In this document: positions 37,220 to 46,580 of the stretch, in pieces
Position numbering within the stretch: position 1 is the first letter of the stretch
Layout: every line of letters begins with the position of its first letter
NCBI RefSeq assembly: GCF_029227915.1
Contig: NC_079884.1
Coordinates: 23,438,001 to 23,498,000, forward strand
Direction of reading: 5' to 3'
DNA from: Hydractinia symbiolongicarpus
Taxonomy: Eukaryota; Cnidaria; Hydrozoa; Anthoathecata; Hydractiniidae
Length of the DNA stretch: 60,000 bases
The notes under the pieces: generated by a model
What the model was told of the DNA's origin: nothing
Databases searched by the model: none
Seen by the model: the letters and a program-made list of their open reading frames with translations, nothing else
Made by a program: the position numbers and the translations under genes

Positions 37220-37738
37220 TCATTTGTCAGAGTACTTCATGTCTTCGTACTCATTATGGTCCAAACTTCTCTGAGTGTGAAGTAAATTTCTTTTCTGAAC
37301 ACCTTTTCTTCCTCCGAAATTGACTTTCTCGAAACGCTTTAAGAGACGTGAACCAAAATCGCCCATCTTTCTTTTTTTTCTCTCAAGCATATCCTTCTTA
37401 CCTACTCGCTGCCTGTACAAATTTCGTTTTGTTTGATAACGTGATTCACGTTTTCCCGCACCTAGTCTTGGAATAAAGTTGTCTGATTTTTTCTCTAAGC
37501 TTCGACCAGCTCTTGTACGGTGGAAAAAAAGACTGCTCCGCTCGGCTCTTTTTCCGCCTCTTGGTTGTGTTTCCTCGCGTTTTTCTTCAAGACAAGCTGT
37601 AGCTCCTTCACAGAAAGCATCCGGTAAGTATTTCAAAAGACTACATGATATTTTTTTGTAACTATCTTCTGATATGGCAGCGCATCCTTTTAAAAATATG
37701 CTCGCAATAACAATAGCAAAGATTGTTGACGGTCTCAT
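37220..37738 (-). CDS. Decayed or rewritten paralogue of the RPRX-amide neuropeptide precursor
   Basis: 172-residue secreted precursor paralogous to the gene at 45828-46430. The start was set at the Met aligned with the paralogue (MRPSTIF); the frame stays open 19 codons further upstream, but that part aligns with the other copy's 5' UTR. A signal peptide covers about 1-21 (FAIVIASIFLKGCA). The five peptide positions now read QPRGGKR (58-64), RTRAGR (74-79), PRLGAGKR (90-97), RQRVGKK (109-115) and GSRLLKR (129-135). None is a canonical RPRX-amide, although four keep the amidating Gly and basic cleavage site. The C terminus stops early at TGA after YSDK; the next bases still encode the paralogue's GSDFKNK. 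It is either dying or producing new peptides. Confidence 0.75.
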   Translation of the reverse strand: MRPSTIFAIVIASIFLKGCAAISEDSYKKISCSLLKYLPDAFCEGATACLEEKREETQPRGGKRAERSSLFFHRTRAGRSLEKKSDNFIPRLGAGKRESRYQTKRNLYRQRVGKKDMLERKKRKMGDFGSRLLKRFEKVNFGGRKGVQKRNLLHTQRSLDHNEYEDMKYSDK

Positions 37739-37823
37739 CTTGTTCTTTCTCTCACATTTCCCTTCTTTGATTAAAGTAAAAAAACTTTGCACCACAATTT
37801 AAAGGTGATTCGGTTGTGATAGG

Positions 37824-37831
37824 TACTTATG
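37824..37831 (-). promoter_or_regulatory. Degenerate TATA box of the decayed precursor
   Basis: CATAAGTA aligns with TATAAATA of the intact copy within otherwise matching flanks (CTATCAC-ACCGAATCACCTTT). The upstream CRE of the intact copy is also absent here. Confidence 0.6.
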
Positions 37832-40252
37832 GACTGAATTAATCCTTATAACACCGTAATACCACAATGAATAAGAAAATGGTACGTGGGGAAGACTCTC
37901 ATTTACAAAGAGAAACTTTAGTTAGATTTTGATTCCTTTTCTTTAGAAGTAATTTATATTAAGTACATGACCAGCTGCTGAGATGTTTTCAAGTTATGTT
38001 TTTTGTTTGTACGTAGATGTCGGCAAAACTTTGTAAGGGTGTGTTGATACACGACTTTTTAAACCCTACACCGTGTTTTCTCGAGAATAAAAATTGTCGG
38101 ATAGTCTAGCAAAGAAGGTTGATGTCGGTGGGAGGGTGGCAGCAAAATAACTTTTTAAAAATTGTATTCGGAAGAAAAATACTGTAAGAATTTCAATTCA
38201 GTTCTACTTCTTAACAGGTCCGCCGACATTTTAAACGCGACTTAAGTTCATGTATACCATTCATTGTCTTCACTTTTGCTTCATGTCATCTTAAATTTCA
38301 TGTGTTACTCATGATTTCACACAAACAAACACAGAAGCTCATCACATTGATCAAAACTTCGTGTTTACGTCGAATTTCAAATAAATTTAATTGTCTTGCA
38401 CTTGCGAAATGCCCAACTTTATAAGTGATTGGCCAATATAGCAACTTTATAAGTGATTGGCCAATATAGTATTTGAAAGGACACCTAAAACAATTGTTGT
38501 GTGCTTTTTAATACAAGTGTGCTAAAATCTTCATTAAAAAACCTGCACACCATCTTACTGCTTATAATTAAACGTATTTCTGTTATCATCTAATTAATTA
38601 GTTACCGATTAACTACAATTATCCCTGATCGCTTGACTGCATACAAACTACAATCTTGGTCAAAATAAGTTGAGACAGCTAGCTTAGAAGCTCGCCACCA
38701 CAAGTAATTGCTTGGGCTATTTCTATATTAAATCACGCATTTTAAACTTCTTAATGTTTAGAGTGGACTTAGGACTTAGTTCTTTGGTTGAGTCTAAACA
38801 CTTATAACGTAGGTACCCACGAATCTCGGGGCCTTCATGGGTCCCCACGTGGATTATTTTAATGTGCTGGCGTGCTACATAATGCGACTAAAAAATGTTA
38901 AACGTTGTTTGCCTGATCCTAATGTGTGCAAAGGTGGCGACTGTGCAGCCTTCCGGTACTTGCCAATACCTTTGTATAAGATTGTAGATTGATCATGTAA
39001 TACTTATCAAACTAGACTTATTCATTTAATTTACATGGTTGCCCGTTTACCAGTTTGCCCCAAGCTAGAAGAATAATAAAAAAGATCCTCCTACCCCTAA
39101 ATGATTATAGTTTGACAGTGCTACAGTTTTTGTAATTTGACATTAAACTAGATGCGTGAAAATTTGAATACGAATGTTAAAACTTTACCCTTAGTAATGT
39201 TATTCATGGATTTGCTTGTTTAGCTACTTTTGGCAATCTCTAACATCTGCGTGGTAGGCATAGAAGTGTCCTGCTAGATGAAGCTAGGTCTATTTATTCA
39301 CCCAGTTCACACTGGGTAAACAAAGAGACCTAGAGATATTGCTAGATAATACTTGGATGAAAAAGAATACAAGAATCAGAAGGTGCCAATCTAACTACAG
39401 TCACTAATAGTGTAGAGCTTAAGCACAATTCTGTGACAAGAAATCTGCTGGAAAAGACCTCTCTTAAGCAAGCCCCAGCATTTCTTTACCCGATAAGCAA
39501 GGTTTTAGACCACTAAATATACAAACAAGGAAATCCGACTATCATTAAAAATAATTATAACTAGCTAGTTAAACACCGAACACCCCAGCTAAAGCTAAAC
39601 TTCCTTTATGTCTTTAGATTTGTTGTACACTGTTACAGTTTTACCATTGTTATCAGCTAGCCAGCCACCACGTTAAGTAAAATATTAAAACATTACAAAG
39701 AGCTGTAGCGAGGGTACCTTCAATGGCGTCGACGATGGCATTCTAAACAAAATCCGATTCGTCAGAAGCCTGTCCCTGAGCTTTGAAGTTAGATATAATT
39801 AATATGAGTATGATATATTTCAAAATGTATCAAATAATTCGATTATTACGGCTTATAGATATCAATATTCATGCGATATCTATTCTCGTTGTAACGGATC
39901 TCTGTGGCTTGTACACAGGGCCGTTAAACAGACGGATCGCTTGGTTATACGTTGTATCGACTGAAACGATTTCCGATTGGTACGAACAATATTCCTTCAG
40001 CCTAAAAATTCCAAAGCCTCGTTGAAGTATATTAAATTTTTATGTGGGTTTTGTGTTTATCGGAGGTGGTTGTAGCCAAAGTGTATTTCTTCAGTCGTAC
40101 TCAACTAACCAGATTTTTATCTGCAACGGTCCTACGAGCTTTAAGGATTTAAGTTTAAGTATACGTTTACTTTGTCAATATCTAAGATAAACAATTACGA
40201 GGTCTAATAACTGAAATAAGATTTCTAGACATTACATTTACAGAATTTCTTA

Positions 40253-40552
40253 CCGATTTGTGGCGATGTGGTAGAGTGTTCACCTCCAGCGCGAAAGTTA
40301 TTGCGTTCAAACACCGGCTGAATCTTTGCCAGAGACTATTAAAATTGTAAATCGATCCTTTCTGCTTAACGTTCAGCATAAAATAGGATTGGTGTCTTAG
40401 GTAGTTGTCTAGTTAAGCAACCGTTGTGCTTGCACCCTTCCGTAGCTGAAATAAGAGCTTTAAATACACTAGAATCCCCTTCACTGAACCCTCATTTATA
40501 ACAGTTCTATTGGGAACTGAAGATGCTATCCTGGGTAAAAAGTGGTAATAAA
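40253..40552 (+). mobile_element. tRNA-derived SINE, family 2, copy 2
   Basis: The head has ATGTGGTAGAGTG (A box) and GCGTTCAAACAC (B box, diverged). The body has GTTGTCTAGTTAAGC, TTTAAATACACTAGAAT and GCTATCCTGGGTAAAA. More diverged than the copy at 35228. Confidence 0.8.
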
Positions 40553-40881
40553 GTGTTTTGTGTCTCGTCGGCGCTGCGCCTATTCCTCACAGATTTGACA
40601 AAATAGACCAATAGAAGGCTGGTTTTAATCCGTGATTGGTAGTTTTCACTTTAATATAGAAAGAAAATGCGTCAATCGATTCGGGAAATGTCCACACTTA
40701 AAAAAGGGTTAAAAATAAAGTTCTGCTTGTCAAGGAAAATTTGTTGAATATACTTCTCGGTATGAAAAGTTATATCATTTAGTTTATTAGTTTGAAACTT
40801 TAAACTGACTAATTCTTAACTCAGATGTGTACTTGTAGATACATGCTGCTGTCATAGTTTATTATCACTATGTGAGCAAAA

Positions 40882-40949
40882 TAGCTAGCTAGCTGACTTA
40901 GGTAGCTAGCTGACTTAGCTAGCTAGCTGACTTAGGTAGCTAGCTGACC
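40882..40949. repeat. GCTAGCTGACTTA minisatellite, four units
   Basis: TAGCTAGCTGACTTAG and TAGCTAGCTGACTTAGG units alternate. The palindrome GCTAGC makes the array self-complementary. Confidence 0.8.
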
Positions 40950-43705
40950 ACAAAGTATACTTAGCTAGCACACTGGAAAACCAGCTAGCTATAAGTAAGC
41001 ACATTGAAAATGAATAACATATAATAACAATATATTTTAAACAGATATATATCCAGTTAGGTTGTTATGAAGCATATATATATATATATCCTCTTTTGAT
41101 TTAAGTATATTTTTCTTTATGGCTTCATAATATATAAAGATACATTGTATAATAAAATTATATTTTGAGTTGCCAGAAGATAAATTTATGTAAAACTAAA
41201 ATTAAACACAGCAGTTATATGAATAATATGTTTTAGCAAACTAGCTAAGAGATACAGTGGTAGTACACACACCAGGCGTAGAAGAACGAGAAAACAGTGT
41301 AGTACCTCTTGTGATAGTTTTTTCTACAAAAGAAGTTCCCCAAAAAAATCTAAAACTTTATTCGCAGACATGCTTCAGTACACCTGAACGCATACTGTAA
41401 TATTTTTCATAGAAGGTTGTGACAACCTCTTTCCCAGGAGCCTTTGGCCCCTGGAATCGGTATTACAGAGTGATCAACTTCTTCAACAAGGCAAAATGCC
41501 CTGGGAACAAGATTTAGGTGTGGTTATCCACTGTATTTATATTTTAAGAATTGACATATTTGCAACATTGAATGTCATTGTCAATTGGTTAAGCCGTAGT
41601 AGCCATTTGGATTTTGCTTACAACACTCCACGGATAACTTCATGAAAATAAAAGGGTGTAATAACTAACGTGAAAAAAAGATGTTGACTTTGAACTGATT
41701 ATAGGTATTTTTTACACTGACCTGATGAACTTGGAGTGTCGCAAATAGAAAATAATTTTGTATTTGCTATGTTCTCCGAGTTTTACAATTTAGGCATTTT
41801 AAAAGAGTTTTCTTTAATCGAAATTATGAAATTATTTTGACCAAATGATAACAAATTTACCTTCACGTAGCATTAAGTTATGGTAGCGATAGCTTATATC
41901 TATTCTATCTAACTTATCTATATACATGTAGTCTTCTGAGTGGTTTAAAACACACTGTCATTTAAAACCGTTTGTAGATCCAATGTTTTGTGATCACAAA
42001 AAAGCAAACATCAAACATGAAAGCCTAGTAGTTTTGTATCCATTTGTGGAAGGGGTCATTTTTTATCTGTGTTTATTAAATGTCAAACTTTTATACCATT
42101 ACATAGGAAATCATAGAAGCTTTCTAAAAATATATATAATCAAAATAAAGTTTGTTGAATTGAAAACATTTTAAAAATTCACACGTTTTTTGTATACTCA
42201 TGCCCTTACCGTAAACGATTTAGAAACAAAGTTTCCTCACTTACTCATAGCTGGCTACTTGCAGATTTTGGATAATTAAGACAAGAGTGCAAAAAATGGT
42301 TTCATCTTCACATGACCAGCCTCCAAAAGAGTCATGTTTGTCTCTCTGACAGGTATACAAAAAAAGTAAACACCCCTGGGATCGAAGTTGTATTTGAATA
42401 ATGTTTTGCAATATATGCTCTATGATCATCCGATTTTCTATTGCATTATTCAAATTCATTTTTTTAACTTTACATTTTATAACTTTTATCATTATTTATT
42501 CAAAAGGTTTTCATTGATTCACAAGAACGTGCTTCTCACAAAGAGCATATCGGGGATTTATTTACAAAGACATGTTTAATCGCTCTTCAAGTTGTTCAGA
42601 GAACAGTCAATAAACTAGCCATATGCGTGCAGCTTTCAAAACATATCAGTTACGTTCTCATGGCCTATATCAGCAGGGGGATGATTTGAAGCATGGATTG
42701 TAGATTTCCAATTTGGAATACTCGATTAGAGGTAAAACAGCGAGAACCAGTGCGATAAAAGTGTCTGTTGTTACCATGCAAACCATCAGTGTGGCAGAAT
42801 AAATAAATATTTCTTATGATTATTTGCGATAATTTAAGAAAGTAAAACGTTTTTGACATACGACATCTTCAGTACATCTGAAAATAAGCTTTTTTTTTAT
42901 AGACTATGTACGAAAAATTCGATTAAAATAACCATAAATACACGATTACATCAATAAAAACAAAAATTTAAAGTTTAAAGAGCAAGTAAAAGTTCTTAAG
43001 TGACACAAAGATTAATATTATAGGTACTATTGACTTTTTAATAATGGTGTTATCAAGTTTTTTCTTTTTTAAACGTTTTTCGGTTCAGGAATCACTGTTT
43101 CCATTAAAAGTGATAGTCTGGGTTGTCATAACGGTGTTTTTCAGGCACAGAATCTTTCCTTTTCTGTATACTCCTTATTACAGACATATTATAGATAGTC
43201 TGTCCAACATAACTTAATAAATTCCACATGACGGATAAAGGTTTCTATCCTTCAACAAAACGAAAACAAATTTTCCACTTTCCTTGTGATCCATTTTATA
43301 GCTACGTCATATTTTTTTTTAGTGAAAGTGTAAAATTTAGATAAAAATAGGGTAGCTTAAACATAATAAATACTTCAATCAAATCAAAGAAATTTGGAGG
43401 TACAATGAGATCTTCTTGGTTGCTTCGGATGGGTTTCTTAGCTTCATAATCTCCCATAACGCTGTTAACAAAGGCTTCTGGGTACTGTGCTTTTAGGGAA
43501 CATTAAAGTAAAGTTTTTTTTACTATATACATTCACGTAATGTATATTGTAAAAATTTATTTTCATATATATAATAACAAAGTTGAACACACAAATTATC
43601 AAATTCGCCATTAAAGATAAAACTAAAATAAAATTTCGCGAAAAAAAATTAAAAATTTCTGTTTGCAAAATTCTGACAAAGTTTAAAAAAAATTAAATCT
43701 TGATT

Positions 43706-43939
43706 TGCGAAATCAAGAAATAAAATTCTCACGAAAATTCGTGCAAGTAAGGTTGGTGCATCAAAAAGGCAAAAATGTTTTTTATCATTTTCAGCATAGA
43801 ACTATTGCTTCTCAAGGCTTTCCTTATTTTTTAAAAAATTTGCGAAATCAAGAAATAAAATTCTCACGAAAATTCGTGCAAGTAAGGTTGGTGCATCAAA
43901 AAGGCAAAAATGGTTTTTATCATTTTCAGCATAGAACTT
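43706..43939 (+). repeat. Two-copy 135-bp tandem duplication
   Basis: The unit starting TGCGAAATCAAGAAATAAAA repeats 135 bp later (43706 and 43841), with essentially one difference over the first 98 bp. An open frame running through both copies is a by-product. The unit belongs to the dispersed TTCGCGAA/TCACGAAAATTCG repeats of the window. Confidence 0.85.
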
Positions 43940-45678
43940 CCTAATTAGTTCTTAAACACAATTTTCGACTTCTTTAAAATAATTGGTATATTAATTACTA
44001 CGGAACACAAATTAACGTGTTTTCAATAATAATTTTCATTTGTTTTTAAATGTCTATATACATCTTTACTAAAAAATGTAGCTACCCACTTTCATGTGTG
44101 TAGAAACTTAATTTACTCCTGTTTTGTTAACTATTCACCCATTCCTATCCCCAGGATTTCTTGCCTGATGGTAAAGCCGCTAGCACTTACTTGACGGCTA
44201 ACAAGACCCTGTTACAAGCTGTTGGCATATGTTGTGAATGTCAAAATATTAATAATAAAGATATGAAGTATTTTCTGATATTAAATTTTTTTAGAAAAAC
44301 AAAGTTAATTTTATTGTTTTGGTCAAATCGCAATTTAATACTTCTTTCTATTTCTATCTTCTTTCCGTTTTAGGTGAATGTAGAGGCCTGTACGCAAATA
44401 GGAGTTTTCGTGAGTGATACAAATTTTTCGCGAATCTTGAAAAATCTGCGAAAGTAATTACATCGTTAAAATACGACGCGCTGTCTCTTTTTAGACAATT
44501 ATGAAAACTAAGACTGTTCGTGTGGTCTTCATCGTTATGTTATTATTGACCTGGAAGTTGATTGTCTTGAATTTGATGCACTCGCACTGTATGCTCTGAA
44601 AAAAGAGAAGTCAAAAGAAGGTGACAAAAGAAACGTCAAAAATATTATTGGAATCAGTACGTAGATGTTTAAGACGAACGGCTTTCTTTTTTGTATTTAG
44701 AAATTAAATACCTAAGACAAAGTGATAAATTAATCTTTTTTTAGTCGTTAGGAAACAAAGAAACGTTTTATCAGAATTATCTAGCTAAATACTAGAAGCT
44801 AGCTAGCATCAGATAAAATGGGCCAAAACTTTAGCAACTTTCTTACATCCATTTCATGATCACTTTTCTTTACTTAGCAATCTTTCCAGATAAAGTATAG
44901 CGAAAGTCTTTCACTGAGGAAGTCATCCAACGAGCCACGTCGATATATAAAAGTTGACTTTCTTAATTACAGAATAACTGTTGGAAGTAACCAAGCTGTA
45001 TTTTATTTTTTTCTCCTGATACAAAAAGCTGAAGAACATTTCGATTTCGTATAAAATTTTACACTAATGGAAGCCTCATAGTCTCACTTTTGTAAGAAAA
45101 AAATGATGTGTGATAAGTTTAATAACACGAGCGCGATAAAAACGATTTAATAAAAATTTAAAGAAAGCACAAAGTTTTAGCACTGGTGATAAGCTTCTGT
45201 GTTTGTTTGTGTGAAATCATGAGTAACACATGAAATTTAAGATGACATAAAACAAAAGTGGAGACAATGAATGGTATACAAAAACTACAGTCACGCTCAA
45301 GACGTCGGGAAACTAGTTTAAATAATGAAAAAAAGATTTTGTTAAGAAATAGGACGGAATTGAAATTTTTACAGTAATTTTCTTCCGAATACACTTTTTG
45401 TAAAAGTTATATTGCTGACACCCTTTATCCTTCTTGACTAAACTATCCGACAAATGTTATCCCCGACAAACAATAATTTAGGGTTTAAAAAGTCGTATAT
45501 CAACACACCCTTACGAAGTTTTGCCGACATCTACGTACAAACGGAAAACATAACAGCAGCTGGTCATTTCCTTAAAATGAATTCATTTTAAAGAAAAGCA
45601 ATCAAAGTCTAACTAAAGTTTCTCTTTGTAAAAGAGAGTCTCCCCCGGCTACTATTTTCTCAATCATTATAAATTGGC

Positions 45679-45743
45679 TGACGTCATGTCGGAAGTAAAA
45701 CATCAACAAAGTCACATACACCAGTCAATTTCGCCTATAAATA
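45679..45743 (+). promoter_or_regulatory. CRE and TATA box of the RPRX-amide precursor
   Basis: TGACGTCA at 45679-45686 is a perfect CREB/AP-1-type octamer. TATAAATA at 45736-45743 lies 85 bp before the ATG, giving room for a short 5' UTR. Both are missing from the aligned region of the paralogue, which otherwise matches upstream and downstream. Confidence 0.65.
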
Positions 45744-45827
45744 GCTATCACTACCGAATCACCTTTAAATACGGCACAAACTGTTTTTATTTCAATCAAA
45801 GAAGAAGAAGGTGAGAGAAAGAGCAAA

Positions 45828-46430
45828 ATGCGAGCGTTAATAATCGTTGTGGTGATAATCGGTAGCACATTCTTGAAAGGAGGAGACGCTACATCAGAAG
45901 GGAGTTACGAAAAAATATCATCGAGTCTTTTAAAATATCTACCTGATGCTTTTTTTGAAGAAGCTTCGGAATATCTTAAAGAAGAACGAGAAGCAACACA
46001 TATGTATAATCCATTAAAACTGGCATTATCCAGACCAAGGGGTGGAAAAAGAGACGAGCTGAGCAATCTTCTTTGGTACCGGCCAAGAGCTGGCAGAAGC
46101 TTAAGTGAGAAATCAGACAACTACGCATCAAGACCGCGCGCGGGAAAACGTGAATCACGTTATGAAACAAAACGAAATTTGTACAGGCCGCGAGCAGGTA
46201 AGAAAGATATGCTTGACGAAAGAAATAAGATGAGTGATTTTCGTCCTCGTGCTGGAAAGCGTTTTGTGAAAGTCAATTATGTAGAAAGTGTTGAGAAGAA
46301 AAATTTACAACACACTCAAAGAAGTCTAGGCTATAATGAGTACGAAGACAGAAGATATTCTAACGAACGAGAGGCTGATGGATCTGATTTTAAAAATAAA
46401 AACGTTGGAAGTAGATATTATGCGGATTGA
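45828..46430 (+). CDS. RPRX-amide neuropeptide precursor (maturation-inducing-hormone type)
   Basis: 200-residue secreted prohormone, single exon. A hydrophobic signal peptide (about 1-21, ALIIVVVIIGSTFLKG) is followed by an acidic spacer and five peptide units: RPRGGKR 69-75, RPRAGR 85-90, RPRAGKR 102-108, RPRAGKK 120-126 and RPRAGKR 139-145. Processing at the basic sites and amidation from Gly would give one RPRGamide and four RPRAamide tetrapeptides, or N-terminally longer forms such as YRPRAamide. W/RPRX-amide tetrapeptides are the oocyte maturation-inducing hormones released by gonad neurons in Clytia and Cladonema; the role here is inferred from that. The start is the first ATG after the TATA box. 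The C-terminal 55 residues have no peptide. AATAAA is present at 46554. Confidence 0.92.
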   Translation: MRALIIVVVIIGSTFLKGGDATSEGSYEKISSSLLKYLPDAFFEEASEYLKEEREATHMYNPLKLALSRPRGGKRDELSNLLWYRPRAGRSLSEKSDNYASRPRAGKRESRYETKRNLYRPRAGKKDMLDERNKMSDFRPRAGKRFVKVNYVESVEKKNLQHTQRSLGYNEYEDRRYSNEREADGSDFKNKNVGSRYYAD

Positions 46431-46462
46431 GTTTTGCCAGAACTTTATTTAAGTAATAACTA

Positions 46463-46493
<31 letters not shown>

Positions 46494-46553
46494 TTATATG
46501 TAGTAGGATGTGAATTTCTTTTGTACATTTTTATTTTTTTAAAGAATATTCAC

Positions 46554-46559
46554 AATAAA
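46554..46559 (+). terminator. Polyadenylation signal of the RPRX-amide precursor
   Basis: AATAAA 124 bp after the stop codon. The signal is lost by a one-base deletion in the paralogue. Confidence 0.7.
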
Positions 46560-46580
46560 GAAAGAAAAATTAAAAAAGCG

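Larger units (their letters stand above)
37050..38365 (-). repeat. Arm 1 of an inverted segmental duplication carrying a neuropeptide gene
   Basis: Reverse-complement homologous to 45160-46580, from about 500 bp upstream of the start codon through the 3' UTR. A 62-bp block upstream (about 38023-38085) differs by only two or three bases from 45480-45541. Another strongly matching block is 38250-38345 against 45180-45290. Confidence 0.85.
38366..45159. other. Spacer between the duplication arms, no confident gene
   Basis: Holds a 28-bp direct repeat at 38414-38469 (CAACTTTATAAGTGATTGG, containing ATTGG/CCAAT), an imperfect 21-bp hairpin near 39286-39335, SINE family 2 copy 2, a GCTAGCTGACTTA minisatellite, an AT run at 41074-41090 and a 135-bp tandem duplication. 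Coding-looking islands near 44157-44263 and 44521-44660 could not be joined into a gene. Confidence 0.55.
45160..46580 (+). repeat. Arm 2 of the inverted segmental duplication
   Basis: Partner of 37050-38365. It contains the intact neuropeptide gene with promoter and polyadenylation signal. The arms lie about 6.8 kb apart, in opposite orientation. Confidence 0.85.

Noticed and set aside
37739-37795. Upstream in-frame extension (19 codons) of the decayed neuropeptide precursor
   Set aside because: Aligns with the 5' UTR of the intact copy and lies before the hydrophobic signal peptide.
39286-39335. Pre-miRNA candidate (21-bp stem with three mismatches)
   Set aside because: The loop is only about 4 nt and the stem is too short for a typical precursor; kept only as a hairpin in the spacer note.
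43705-43944. 79-codon ORF with an internal repeat
   Set aside because: Produced by the 135-bp tandem duplication of non-coding repeat.
44157-44660. Coding-looking islands on the + strand (DFLPDGKAAS..., VNVEACTQIGVF, HRYVIIDLEVD...)
   Set aside because: Individual splice sites look fair, but phases do not join and in-frame stops intervene; the last island vaguely resembles an RNase PH exosome subunit, but too weakly to call.
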